From contig MGVW01000035.1 of NCBI GenBank assembly GCA_001800675.1, positions 7,960-71,959 on the forward strand: a stretch of DNA of 64,000 nucleotides. Direction: 5' to 3'. The notes beneath the pieces are model-generated. The model made no database searches. It saw only the letters and a list, made by a program, of their open reading frames with translations, and was not told the origin of the DNA. This stretch comes from Euryarchaeota archaeon RBG_13_57_23. GTDB lineage: Archaea > Thermoplasmatota > Thermoplasmata > UBA10834. The translations under genes were made by a program, and so were the position numbers. Below, piece after piece: positions 41,564 through 50,706 of the stretch (positions are counted from its first letter, which is position 1; the number at the start of each line of letters is the position of its first letter).

Positions 41564-42481
41564 ATGAGCACAGGCAAACTGACCACGATGAGGGAGGCCG
41601 TCTCCAGATACGTGAAGGACGGAGACGAGATTTACTTGGCGGGATTCACGCACATGATCCCGTTCGCAGCAGGGCATGAGATCATCAGGCAGAAGCGGAA
41701 GGATCTGACGCTCTGCCGTGCAACTCCGGACATCATCTACGACCAGATGATCGCCGCAGGATGCTGCAAGAAGCTCATGTTCAGCTACGCTGGTAACCCC
41801 GGTGTGGGGTCGCTCAGATGCTTCAGGAGAGCCCTGGAGAAGGGCATACCGAACAAGATAGAGATAGACGAGTACTCGCACTTCGGACTCTCGGGGAGGT
41901 TGTTCGCGGGGGCGACGAACATGCACTTCCTGCCCATGAGGACCAACAGGGGCTCCGACCTTCCGCAACAGAACCCGAACATCAAGACGGTAAGGGACCC
42001 GTACACAGGGGACGAAGTGTCAGTGGTCCCACCGCTGAAGCCAGATGTGGCCGTGGTGCATGTCCAGCGCTGCGATTCCAACGGGAACTCGCACATATGG
42101 GGCATCATAGGCGAGCAGAAGGACGCGGCCTTCGCGGCAAAGAAGGTCATCATAAGCGCGGAGGAGATCGTGGACGAGAGCGTCATCAGATCGGATCCCA
42201 ACCGCACTCTCATCCCTGATTTCATAGTACACTCAGTAGTGCACGAGCCATGGGCCTGCCATCCGTCATATGTCCAGGGATACTACGACAGGGACAACGA
42301 GTTCTACATGCAGTGGGACGAGATAACCAAGGAGCACGACACCACGATGAAGTACATGGACGAGTGGGTTTTCGGGGTCGAGAACCGCCAACAGTACATG
42401 AAGAAGATTCAGCAGGACAAGATCAACAAGCTCACGCCGAAGGCTTGCATGAGCGCCCCCGTCAGCTACGGGAGCGTGTGA
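41564..42481 (+). CDS. CoA-transferase subunit A (glutaconate/3-oxoacid type)
   Basis: This 305-residue class I CoA-transferase alpha subunit has the N-terminal segment DGDEIYLAGFTHMIPFAAGHEIIRQ and the core SYAGNPGVGSLRCFRRALEKGIP. Residues 165-230 (VHVQRCDSNGNSHIWGI) are typical of glutaconate-CoA-transferase-like proteins. With subunit B it would move CoA from a donor such as acetyl-CoA to an organic acid. The exact substrate is not resolved. It ends 13 nt before subunit B. Confidence 0.87.
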   Translation: MSTGKLTTMREAVSRYVKDGDEIYLAGFTHMIPFAAGHEIIRQKRKDLTLCRATPDIIYDQMIAAGCCKKLMFSYAGNPGVGSLRCFRRALEKGIPNKIEIDEYSHFGLSGRLFAGATNMHFLPMRTNRGSDLPQQNPNIKTVRDPYTGDEVSVVPPLKPDVAVVHVQRCDSNGNSHIWGIIGEQKDAAFAAKKVIISAEEIVDESVIRSDPNRTLIPDFIVHSVVHEPWACHPSYVQGYYDRDNEFYMQWDEITKEHDTTMKYMDEWVFGVENRQQYMKKIQQDKINKLTPKACMSAPVSYGSV

Positions 42482-42494
42482 GGAGGTCATGAAC

Positions 42495-43256
42495 ATGTCA
42501 GAATGCACACCGAGCGAGCTGATGGTCGCAGTGGCTGCAAGAGAGCTCAAGGACCATGATACGGTACTGGTCGGGGTTGGCATACCGAACCTCGCGGCCA
42601 ACCTGGCCAAGAAGCTGCAGGCGCCGAACCTGGTGATGGTATACGAGTCAGGAGCGGTCGGGTCAAATCCGAGCAGAATGCCGCTCTCGATCGGAGACCC
42701 ATGCCTGGTGACAGGTGCGAAGAGCGTGTGTTCGATGTACGAGCAGTTCGCGTACTACCTTCAGGGTGGGCGCATCGATGTCGGGTTCCTGGGAGGCGCT
42801 CAGATCGACAAGTACGGGAACATCAACTCGACCGTCATCGGCAGCTATAAGGCCCCGAAGGTTCGGCTGCCGGGGAGCGGCGGGGCATGCGATATCGCCT
42901 CGAACGTCAAGAAGATCATTGTAATCACGCCGCACGAGAAGCGGAGGTTCGTGGAGAGGGTCGACTTCCTCACGAGCCCAGGATTCGTTGACGGCAAAGA
43001 GAAATGGAAGCAGCTGAAGCTCATTGGCGGGGGACCATATGCGGTCATCACAAACCTCTGCACGATGAAGTTCGACGATGTCACCGGTGAGATGATGGTC
43101 ACCTCCCTTCATCCAGGTGTCACGATCGAGAAGGTCTGGGAGAACACCCCGTGGAAGGTCAAGGTGTCGGCGAATTTGGAGCAGACTCCTCCGCCGACGG
43201 AGAAGGAGATATCCGCCTTGAGGGCCCTGGACCCGAACAAGACCTACCTAGGGTGA
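42495..43256 (+). CDS. CoA-transferase subunit B (glutaconate/3-oxoacid type)
   Basis: This encodes 253 residues. The probable catalytic glutamate, which carries the CoA thioester, is in MVYESGAVGSNP. FLGGAQIDKYGNINST and GSGGACDIASNVKKIIVI are family landmarks. The ATG at 42495 has GAGGAGG at good spacing. An ATG 6 nt earlier is too close to it. It is in the same operon as subunit A and the aminotransferase. Confidence 0.87.
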   Translation: MSECTPSELMVAVAARELKDHDTVLVGVGIPNLAANLAKKLQAPNLVMVYESGAVGSNPSRMPLSIGDPCLVTGAKSVCSMYEQFAYYLQGGRIDVGFLGGAQIDKYGNINSTVIGSYKAPKVRLPGSGGACDIASNVKKIIVITPHEKRRFVERVDFLTSPGFVDGKEKWKQLKLIGGGPYAVITNLCTMKFDDVTGEMMVTSLHPGVTIEKVWENTPWKVKVSANLEQTPPPTEKEISALRALDPNKTYLG

Positions 43257-43262
43257 GGAACC

Positions 43263-44612
43263 ATGAGCCCGAGCTTTGATCCGATGGCGGAGTACAACGC
43301 GAAGACGAAGAGGAGCGCTCAGTGGTTCGAGACGGCTAGCAAGCATCTTCCGGGAGGCGTGACCGGGAACGTCAAGTTCTATCCTCCGTATCCCGTGTAC
43401 CTGAAGAAGGCGAAAGGTTCGCATGTCTGGGACCTCGACGGGAACGAGTACATCGACTATATGCTGTGCTTCGGCCCGTTGATTCTTGGACACGCACACC
43501 CAAGGGTCGTGGAGGCCGTTAGGAAGCAGGTCGAGCAGGACGGCACACACATATTCGGCGCTCCACACGAACTCGAAGCAAAGATGGCGGAGCGACTGAA
43601 GGGCATCTTTCCGTTCGCTGACAGCGTTAGGTTCACGAACTCCGGGCTTGAGGCAACGATGCACTCGTTGCGGGTCGCAAAGGGCTTCAGGAAGAAGACG
43701 AAGGTGGCCAAGTTCGAGGGAGCCTATCACGGATGCTACGACGAGGTTCTTTGCAGCTTGGCACCAGCAGAGAGCGCCGCTGGCCCGAGAGCTTCGCCCA
43801 AGACGGTTCCCGGGTCCTATGGCACCTCCGAGACTACAGTAGAGAACGTTCTCGTGCTTCCCTACAACGATATCGAGAATTCGGTGAGGATCATGAGGGC
43901 GCACAAAGACGAACTCGCAGCCGTCATCATGGAGCCGGTTCAGCGGGGGTTCGTGGTTCCAGACATCGAGTTTCTCAGAGTGGTCAGGGAGACCACGAGG
44001 GAGCTCGGCATCCCGTTGATTTTCGATGAGGTGATGTCGGGGTTCAGGATGGAGGTCTTCGGCGGCGCGTGCACACAGTACAGGGTGGAACCTGACATGA
44101 TCTGCCTGGGCAAGATCATCGGGGGCGGGTTCCCGAGCGGAGCATTCCTCGGGAAACGTGATATCATGGACATGGTCAACCCTGTCACCCGCGCCAAAGA
44201 CCAGCGCGTGTTCCACGGCGGCACTTTCAACGGGCATCCGACGGTGTTGTCCGCAGGCTGGGCCACGCTCGATGTACTTCAGGAACCCAAGACCTACCCG
44301 TACCTGAACAGGATCTCCGACAAGCTGAGGGATGGCTTTAACGATCTGTTCAGCCGGATGGGTTTCGAGGCGAGGGCCATCGGTCCCGGTTCGACCTTCA
44401 ACCTCGTGTTCTCGAAGGGCAAGATAGGCGACTACAGGGATGCCGCGAGAGCAGATGCGAAGCTAAGGCAGAAGTTGGACTACGGAATGCTCGCCAGAGG
44501 GTTACACTTCCATCCAGACAAGCCGTTCTATACTTGCACGGAGCACTCCGATAATGATGTCGCCCGCACGCTTAGCGTAGCCGATGAAGTCCTGAAGAAG
44601 ATGAAGCAATAG
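43263..44612 (+). CDS. Class III aminotransferase, glutamate-1-semialdehyde aminomutase-like
   Basis: This 449-residue fold-type I PLP enzyme has NSGLEATMHSLRVAKGF, YHGCYDEV, IFDEVMSGFRM (PLP aspartate) and CLGKIIGGGFPSGAFLG (PLP lysine). The sequence resembles glutamate-1-semialdehyde aminomutase, but this clade also holds beta-amino-acid transaminases. No haem gene is nearby, while lysine 2,3-aminomutase, CoA-transferase and thiolase are, so transamination of a beta-amino acid such as beta-lysine is a reasonable hypothesis. It is the last gene of the operon, convergent with dapF. Confidence 0.85.
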   Translation: MSPSFDPMAEYNAKTKRSAQWFETASKHLPGGVTGNVKFYPPYPVYLKKAKGSHVWDLDGNEYIDYMLCFGPLILGHAHPRVVEAVRKQVEQDGTHIFGAPHELEAKMAERLKGIFPFADSVRFTNSGLEATMHSLRVAKGFRKKTKVAKFEGAYHGCYDEVLCSLAPAESAAGPRASPKTVPGSYGTSETTVENVLVLPYNDIENSVRIMRAHKDELAAVIMEPVQRGFVVPDIEFLRVVRETTRELGIPLIFDEVMSGFRMEVFGGACTQYRVEPDMICLGKIIGGGFPSGAFLGKRDIMDMVNPVTRAKDQRVFHGGTFNGHPTVLSAGWATLDVLQEPKTYPYLNRISDKLRDGFNDLFSRMGFEARAIGPGSTFNLVFSKGKIGDYRDAARADAKLRQKLDYGMLARGLHFHPDKPFYTCTEHSDNDVARTLSVADEVLKKMKQ

Positions 44613-44616
44613 ACAC

Positions 44617-45477
44617 TCAGATTTCGGCGACTAGCTTGCCACGGAATTCGCACTGCGCAGGGCCGGTCATGAAGGCCCGCCCATCCATGTCCAGCTCCAC
44701 TTCGATGGTCCCTCCAGGCGGTCGCACTTTTACGGTTCCAGGCTTCACCCACTTGAGCATTAGCGCCACGGCGGCACTCGCCGTCGCACCGGTGCCGCAG
44801 GCTAGCGTCTCGTCATAGACTCCTCGCTCGTAGGTCCGGATCCTGATCTCGTGAGGGCCTGCGACCTCGACGAAGTTGAGGTTCACACCGTGTGGGAAGC
44901 GCTTCACGTCGGCATTGATCTCCTCTCCCAAGGCCCTGACATCTATTGCGGCTACATTTCGGACCCTGATGACAATGTGGGGTTCGCCCGAGTTCACGAT
45001 TGATGCGTTTAGCTTCCCCGCATGTGCGCTGAGAGGGAACCGAAGCATCGAGTCAGTATCTCTGCCTTTGTCCATCACGTACGCCTTAAGATCCTTCCTT
45101 TCTGTGCGCACGATCCCCATGTCCACTCTGAACTCATCGCCGACCCGAACGATGTGCTTCACACCGTCCCTTGTCAGGATGTCGAGTTTCGATTTGCCGA
45201 GCTTGTCCGCAAGGTAAGAAGCGACGCACCTGATGCCGTTGCCGCACATGACCGCCTCGTTCCCCGCGGGTTCGAACAGACGCATCGAGCCATCCACATC
45301 CCTGGCCCTTTCCAGGAATATCACCCCGTCCGCTCCCACCTTGAAATGTCGGTCGGTCAATGACTTGGCCAGCTTGCTCCTTGCGGTGTCCGGAGTCTTG
45401 CGGCCCTTGAGTTCGTCAACGATGATGAAATCGTTTCCGCACCCCTGGAACTTGCTGAAATCTAGCTTGACCCTCAT
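44617..45477 (-). CDS. dapF: Diaminopimelate epimerase
   Basis: This 286-residue enzyme converts LL- to meso-diaminopimelate in lysine synthesis. Both active-site cysteines are present, in NEAVMCGNGIRC and ETLACGTGATAS, as is the start FSKFQGCGNDFIIVDE. It suggests lysine synthesis by a diaminopimelate route. No other dap gene is adjacent, but the M20 peptidase at 47.2 kb could be a desuccinylase-type enzyme. It is convergent with the aminotransferase (4-nt gap). Confidence 0.93.
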   Translation of the reverse strand: MRVKLDFSKFQGCGNDFIIVDELKGRKTPDTARSKLAKSLTDRHFKVGADGVIFLERARDVDGSMRLFEPAGNEAVMCGNGIRCVASYLADKLGKSKLDILTRDGVKHIVRVGDEFRVDMGIVRTERKDLKAYVMDKGRDTDSMLRFPLSAHAGKLNASIVNSGEPHIVIRVRNVAAIDVRALGEEINADVKRFPHGVNLNFVEVAGPHEIRIRTYERGVYDETLACGTGATASAAVALMLKWVKPGTVKVRPPGGTIEVELDMDGRAFMTGPAQCEFRGKLVAEI

Positions 45478-45606
45478 CTGCTACCGTCATGGCGCGGTAG
45501 GATTTAATCGTGCTTCAAGCCACATCAGAAAACGATTAAATAACCACTGTGGGATTTCGGACAGCACACGCCAAGGCCAGCGATTTGCGCCGAAGGGAGA
45601 ACTCCA

Positions 45607-47217
45607 TTGCACAGCATTCTCATCAAAGGCGGAACGGTCATTGACGGTATCGGGACTCCAGCTGCTCCTTATGATCTCGCCATCAACGGGGCCAAAATAG
45701 CAGGGTTCTACAAGCACTCCGAGTCAGACGCCTCAATGGTCATCGACGCCAGCGGGATGGTCGTTTGCCCAGGGTTCATAGACATACACTCCCACTCAGA
45801 GATACATCTGTTGAGCAATCCGCTGGCCGAGAGCAAAATCCGGCAGGGAGTCACCACCGAGCTCGTGGGCAATTGCGGCACATCTCCAGGACCAGTGACT
45901 GGAGCGGCGAGAGAATTGCTCTGGGACTACTCGCATGCGCTGGAAGTCAATCTGGACTGGGCGTCTATGGACGAGTACCTTCTGAGGCTCGCCAATGTCA
46001 GGCCCTCTGTCAATGTGGCCACCCTCGTAGGCGCTTCGATGCTCCGGGCGAGCGTTCTCGGCAACGAGGACCGAGCGCCAACCGGAGACGAGGTGACCAG
46101 GATGCAGGAGCTACTCTCCGAGGCGATGCTCCAGGGCGCCTGGGGCCTTTCGTCCGGGTTGATATACGCACCTGGATGCTACGCCTCCACGGAAGAGCTG
46201 GTCTCTCTTGCTTCCACGGCCGCTTCTTTGGGGGGTATCTATGCGAGCCACATCAGAGGCGAGGGTCGTACTTTGGTCAAGGCTGTAGAAGAAGCTATAA
46301 GGATTGGCCGGGAAGCGCGTATCAGGGTCGAGATCTCGCACCACAAGGCGTGCGGGAAGTCGATGTGGGGAACTGTTTCGAAGACCATCGCGTTGATGGA
46401 AGAGGCAAGGAAGTCAGGTGTGGATGTCGCGTTCGATGTCTATCCGTACACTTCTTCCAATACAAGCTTGGACACCATCATGCCGACGTGGGCGAGAGAG
46501 GGCGGGAAGGAGCGGATCCTCCAACGTCTGAAAGACCCAGCAACTCGCGCGAAGATTGCCAGTCAGGTCGAGTCCGGAACGGACAACGTCGAGGATGTCG
46601 TCAAGGAGACCGGCTGGGAGAACGTTATTCTCGTAGGCTTCATGAAACCGCAGAACAAGCCATTCGAGGGCAAGTCGGTGCTCGAGATATCCAAGTCACA
46701 GAAAAAGCCGCCCGTCGAGGTCGCGCTCGACCTGATAGTTGACGAGGAGCTACAGCTGGGCGCAATCTTCCATGAGATGGTTGAAGAAGACGTGATCACG
46801 GTCATAAGTCATCCATTGGCTAGCATCGGTTCTGACGGAGAAGCGCAGTCTCCATACGGAATCACCGGCGATTCTGCCGTGCACCCTAGATCGTACGGTA
46901 CCTTTCCGCGCGTGCTCAGGCGCTACGTCTTCGAGAAGCATGCGTTAAGCATCGAGGAAGCCGTCAGGAAGATGACCTCGTGGCCTGCGGACAGATTGCG
47001 AATCAGAGACCGGGGTGTTCTGGCGAAGGGTATGGCGGCTGACGTCGTGGTCTTCGACCCTGCGACCGTCCGGGACACTGCAACCTTCGAGAAACCTCAC
47101 AGCTATCCCACAGGGATCAAGTATGTGATTGTCAACGGGGCGGTCACTGTGTCCAACGGAGAGCACACCATGGAGAGAGCTGGCCTGGTCTTGAGACACC
47201 CTCCTGGAGTAGCCTAG
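45607..47217 (+). CDS. N-acyl-D-amino-acid deacylase (D-aminoacylase) family amidohydrolase
   Basis: This 536-residue metal amidohydrolase has HSILIKGGTVIDGIGTPAAPYDLAINGAKI, the metal-binding HSHSEIHLLSNP, VTTELVGNCGTSPGP, the histidines in YASHIRGEGRTL and ISHHKACGKSMWG, and the C-terminal SVRKMTSWPADR-like part. Members remove acyl groups from D-amino acids or related amides. It uses a TTG start with GGAGA upstream. ACGATTAAATAAC near 45537 can be the TATA box. The substrate is not fixed by sequence. Confidence 0.83.
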   Translation: MHSILIKGGTVIDGIGTPAAPYDLAINGAKIAGFYKHSESDASMVIDASGMVVCPGFIDIHSHSEIHLLSNPLAESKIRQGVTTELVGNCGTSPGPVTGAARELLWDYSHALEVNLDWASMDEYLLRLANVRPSVNVATLVGASMLRASVLGNEDRAPTGDEVTRMQELLSEAMLQGAWGLSSGLIYAPGCYASTEELVSLASTAASLGGIYASHIRGEGRTLVKAVEEAIRIGREARIRVEISHHKACGKSMWGTVSKTIALMEEARKSGVDVAFDVYPYTSSNTSLDTIMPTWAREGGKERILQRLKDPATRAKIASQVESGTDNVEDVVKETGWENVILVGFMKPQNKPFEGKSVLEISKSQKKPPVEVALDLIVDEELQLGAIFHEMVEEDVITVISHPLASIGSDGEAQSPYGITGDSAVHPRSYGTFPRVLRRYVFEKHALSIEEAVRKMTSWPADRLRIRDRGVLAKGMAADVVVFDPATVRDTATFEKPHSYPTGIKYVIVNGAVTVSNGEHTMERAGLVLRHPPGVA

Positions 47218-47219
47218 AT

Positions 47220-48434
47220 TCATACGCCCGGGCCGCAAACATCCAAGGCTACGAGAGAGTAGATCTGCGAGCACTTGACTAGGTCGTCGACAAGCACGTA
47301 CTCAACGCGCGCATGCGCGCCTGCTCCACCAGGACCGAAGACGACGGTAGGAGTCTTCGCGAAGTGGGTCAGTAAGGCTGCGTCTGTCCATCCCCAGAAG
47401 CTCGTGATCTTCGCAGGGCACTGCGTTACCGTCCTGACGGATTGTTGGAGCGACTTTACTACCGGATGGCCCGTGCTGACCACGTTGGGAACGTGGGTCA
47501 TTGTCATCATGTTGGACGGGTCGCGCTTCAAATCGGCTTTGAATGACGGATCCTCCTTCTTCAGTCTGTCAAACACGTCGTAGATTTCCGTGAACACCTG
47601 TTGGAGCTTCTCCTCAGGGACCCACCGCCTATCGACCTTGATCACACAGTGGTCAGCGACCGAACTTGGCTGTTGTCCGCCTGTGATGACTCCCATGTTC
47701 AGAGTCGGAGGGAGAGTGTACTTGGCTCTCTTGGCCCTGAGCCTGGGCAGGAGGTCCTTCTCCACTTCGTTAACGAATCTGGCGGCCATCGATATCGCGT
47801 TCACACCTTTGTCCGCCTGGCCTCCATGCGCCGACTTGCCGTAGAAGTGAATGTCTAGCCATTCCAATCCCCTGTGGGAAGGCTGGATTTCCATATCCGT
47901 GGGCTCACCTATGATCCCCATGTCGGCCTTCGGCCCGCGCAGCACAAGATCTTCGGTACCCTCGCTCTTCCGCTCCTCGCCTACCACCGCGGCAAATATC
48001 AGGTCACCCTCAAGCTTCAACCTGGCCCTCCTGATGGCAACTAGGGTCATGGCCATCGCGCCGAGTCCCCCTTTCATGTCCAAGGAACCCCTTCCGTAGA
48101 GCCTTCCTTTGATGATTCTAGGAGAGAAGGGATCGATGTCCATTTGGAAGGCTGGGACCGTGTCTGTATGCCCGCTGAGGAGAAGGCGCTTGCCCGACCC
48201 CGAACCCTTGATGGTCGCAATCACGTTTGGCCTGTTCTTCTCGACCATCCTCAGCTTGGAATCGATGCCTTCGTCTCGGAGGAACTCGTTCAAGAACTCC
48301 GCGGCTTCCTTTTCCTGGGTAGGCACTTCGCAGTGGCTCGGTATCTTCACCATATCCTTGACGAGCCTTTCGACTTCGAGCCGCTTGATATGCTTCTTGA
48401 CCTTCTCGAAAGGTGCCTTCACTTTAGCCGACAT
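47220..48434 (-). CDS. M20-family metallopeptidase/deacylase (ArgE/DapE type)
   Basis: This encodes 405 residues. Di-zinc motifs are LLLSGHTDTVPAF (His, with the nearby Asp), GRGSLDMKGGLGA (bridging Asp) and AAVVGEERKSEGTEDL (catalytic and binding Glu). HRGLEWLDIHFYGKSAHGGQADKGVNA belongs to the dimerisation domain. Relatives remove acetyl or succinyl groups from ornithine, diaminopimelate or lysine, or cleave dipeptides. The ATG at 48434 (MSAKVKAPFEKV) is chosen over an upstream start. It is convergent with the D-aminoacylase gene with a 2-nt gap. Confidence 0.83.
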   Translation of the reverse strand: MSAKVKAPFEKVKKHIKRLEVERLVKDMVKIPSHCEVPTQEKEAAEFLNEFLRDEGIDSKLRMVEKNRPNVIATIKGSGSGKRLLLSGHTDTVPAFQMDIDPFSPRIIKGRLYGRGSLDMKGGLGAMAMTLVAIRRARLKLEGDLIFAAVVGEERKSEGTEDLVLRGPKADMGIIGEPTDMEIQPSHRGLEWLDIHFYGKSAHGGQADKGVNAISMAARFVNEVEKDLLPRLRAKRAKYTLPPTLNMGVITGGQQPSSVADHCVIKVDRRWVPEEKLQQVFTEIYDVFDRLKKEDPSFKADLKRDPSNMMTMTHVPNVVSTGHPVVKSLQQSVRTVTQCPAKITSFWGWTDAALLTHFAKTPTVVFGPGGAGAHARVEYVLVDDLVKCSQIYSLVALDVCGPGV

Positions 48435-48505
48435 GCTGACCCACAACCTCACCGTTACCTGGCTAATGGGATGGGAATGAGCTAAGAAAAAGGTATCTGA
48501 TTGGT

Positions 48506-49597
48506 TCAGCGGATGAGCCTGCCATGCTCCTTCATGAGCTCGATGGTCCTGTCAATCGGCAGCGCATTTACGACGTGCCCGTCCCTGCCCTCCATCGTCT
48601 CGGCCTTGAACAGCGAGTTGACTATCGATTCCGTTGTGGAATCTATCGCCGCTCTGAAGAGAGAGTCAATCTCGCCGTCCCTCAGCAGGTGGTCTACGAG
48701 AAGGCCGTTACCTTTGTTTCTGTCGTGCAGGTTCGCCGTCGAGAAGGATATGACGATATCTCCGCTCCCATTGTGTGAAGCGGATCCCGTGACGGCGAGG
48801 CCCAGGACCGCTCTCCGAGCTATCCTGCCTAGCTGTCTGGCATCAAGAGGCGCATCGGTCCCGACCACCATCACGATGGAGCCCTTCTCCGGCCTTTGAA
48901 CATCCGGAGCGCCAAGGAGGCTGCCGACGGGAACTCCGTCGATCCTCAGCTCCTGCCATTCGCCATGGTTGCTCATGACGAGAGTCCCGACGGTGTACTT
49001 CCCTGCCGGCGTGGTGACAGTCCTCGAGCTGGTGCCTATCCCACCCTTGTAGTCGTATGCGGACATGCCTGTCCCGCCGCCGACACAGCCCTCTTCGACG
49101 TCTGAAGAGGCATTCTCGATGGCCTCGTTCACATGCTCCTCTCGTACATGGAGACCCCGGGAATCATTTAGCCAGCTGTCGTCGCACTCCGACACTATCG
49201 GAATGATCGTGTCATCGGTCACACCGGAGGTCGGGTTCTGCTTCAGCATGTACTTCACGACCGCGGTTGTCGCAGTGCCCATCGACATTGTGTTCGTTAG
49301 CGCTATCGGCGTGTCAATCAATCCGAACTCTCGTATCTGAAGCGCACCACCAAGTCCGCCGCAGCCGTTGTAGTCGAAGTATGAGGCCTTCACCGGCCGT
49401 TCGAACAAATTCCCATCATGTGGCAGGATCGCGGTCACTCCGGTACGCACAGGTCCATTGCCTGGGTCAAGCCGTCCGCTGCCCTTGATGATGGTGCAGT
49501 GACCGACTTTGACTCCTGAGATGTCAGTGATCGAGTTCCTCGGGCCCGTTGGTTGCTCACCAAACCAGATTCCCGCCTCACGGGCTCTCGATCTCAT
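48506..49597 (-). CDS. P1/DmpA-family aminopeptidase
   Basis: This 363-residue S58-family protein has NSITDISGVKVGHCTI, GVTAILPH, SMGTATTAV, GCVGGGTGMSAYDYKGGIGTSSR, the LVMSNHG segment expected to hold the self-cleavage nucleophile Ser, and SGDIVISFSTAN. Family members include D-aminopeptidase and beta-peptidyl aminopeptidases that remove N-terminal beta- or D-residues. The ATG at 49597 shares the ATGA with the stop of the upstream ABC gene, so the two are translationally coupled. Confidence 0.85.
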   Translation of the reverse strand: MRSRAREAGIWFGEQPTGPRNSITDISGVKVGHCTIIKGSGRLDPGNGPVRTGVTAILPHDGNLFERPVKASYFDYNGCGGLGGALQIREFGLIDTPIALTNTMSMGTATTAVVKYMLKQNPTSGVTDDTIIPIVSECDDSWLNDSRGLHVREEHVNEAIENASSDVEEGCVGGGTGMSAYDYKGGIGTSSRTVTTPAGKYTVGTLVMSNHGEWQELRIDGVPVGSLLGAPDVQRPEKGSIVMVVGTDAPLDARQLGRIARRAVLGLAVTGSASHNGSGDIVISFSTANLHDRNKGNGLLVDHLLRDGEIDSLFRAAIDSTTESIVNSLFKAETMEGRDGHVVNALPIDRTIELMKEHGRLIR

Positions 49598-50703
49598 TGC
49601 GCTTTGCCCTCGCCAGTGACCAGCCAGCACGTGACCCAGTGCTCCTGGGAAACGTACATCGGCTCCGGCTCCTCGACCCTGCACTTGTCCATGGCATACG
49701 GGCATCTCGGGTGGAACCTGCATCCCGGCGGGATGTGCGCAGGATCTGGCCGCTCGCCCTTCAGGATGATCTTTTCGGTCTTCATCCTCGGGTCAGGCTT
49801 CGGGACGACCGATATGAGCGCTTTCGTGTACGGGTGTCTCGGACCCTTGATGACCTCTTCCGTCGGGCCCAGCTCGACTATCTTGCCCAGGTACATGATG
49901 CCTATCCTGTCGCTGAAGACATATGCGACGGACAGGTCGTGCGTGATGAACAGGTATGTCAGTCCTCTCTTCTCCCTGAGGTCTAGCATGAGCTTCAGGA
50001 TCTCGGACCTGATGGACACATCGAGCATGGACACGGGTTCGTCAGCGACCAGGAACTGCGGCTGCAAAACCAGTGCGCCCGCAATGCCCACTCTCTGCCT
50101 TTGGCCACCGGACACCTCGTGAGGATACCTCCACATGAAGTGCTTGGGAGGCCTCAGGCCTGCATCATCCAGAGCCTTTTCGACGCGCGTCTCGCGGTCC
50201 GCTTCATTCTGACCGAGGTTGTTCACGACCAGAGGCTCAGCGACTATATCGTAGATGGATTGTTTCGGGTTGAGGGACTCATACGGGTCCTGGAAGATCA
50301 TCTGCATCTTCTGTCTCAGGAGTTTCATCTTGTCCTTCGGCAGCCTCGTGACTTCGACGCAGCCGCCAGACAGGCATTCCTCGGCCTCCTTCTTTGTCAT
50401 CAACTTCTTGGAGACCGCCTTCTCCATGGCGTCCTTGACCTGCTGTGTCGTGAGGCCCTCGCCACCGTACTGGACCTTTCCGCCGGTCGGTTCTACGAGC
50501 CTCAAGATGGCTTTGCCAGTAGTGGTCTTGCCACAGCCTGACTCGCCCACTAGGCAGAATATCTCTCTCTCCTTGATGTTGAACGACACTCCGTCAACGG
50601 CCTTGACCCATCTCTGCTCCTTGGATGTCAGGCTCTCGACGAATCCACGTCTGACCGGGAACCATACCTGGAGGTTATCCACATTGATGATTTCCTTGCT
50701 CAT
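49594..50703 (-). CDS. Dipeptide/oligopeptide ABC transporter ATPase, DppF/OppF type
   Basis: This 369-residue ATPase has Walker [18 protein letters not shown], signature [16 protein letters not shown], Walker [13 protein letters not shown] and the C-terminal oligopeptide-type tail with clustered cysteines ([14 protein letters not shown]). Residues about 78-115 hold an insert ([22 protein letters not shown]) ahead of the Q-loop. It lies 3 nt after its DppD-type partner. No permease or binding protein is encoded in the window, so the membrane parts must be elsewhere. Confidence 0.9.
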   Translation of the reverse strand: MSKEIINVDNLQVWFPVRRGFVESLTSKEQRWVKAVDGVSFNIKEREIFCLVGESGCGKTTTGKAILRLVEPTGGKVQYGGEGLTTQQVKDAMEKAVSKKLMTKKEAEECLSGGCVEVTRLPKDKMKLLRQKMQMIFQDPYESLNPKQSIYDIVAEPLVVNNLGQNEADRETRVEKALDDAGLRPPKHFMWRYPHEVSGGQRQRVGIAGALVLQPQFLVADEPVSMLDVSIRSEILKLMLDLREKRGLTYLFITHDLSVAYVFSDRIGIMYLGKIVELGPTEEVIKGPRHPYTKALISVVPKPDPRMKTEKIILKGERPDPAHIPPGCRFHPRCPYAMDKCRVEEPEPMYVSQEHWVTCWLVTGEGKAQ

Positions 50704-50706
50704 TGC

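Noticed and set aside
43248..44237. 329-residue open frame antisense to the aminotransferase
   Set aside because: The opposite strand is a complete conserved aminotransferase; the antisense product has no recognisable motif.
43263..44612. Haem-pathway glutamate-1-semialdehyde aminomutase
   Set aside because: No haem genes are near, and the operon context points to CoA-linked catabolism; similarity alone does not separate these activities.
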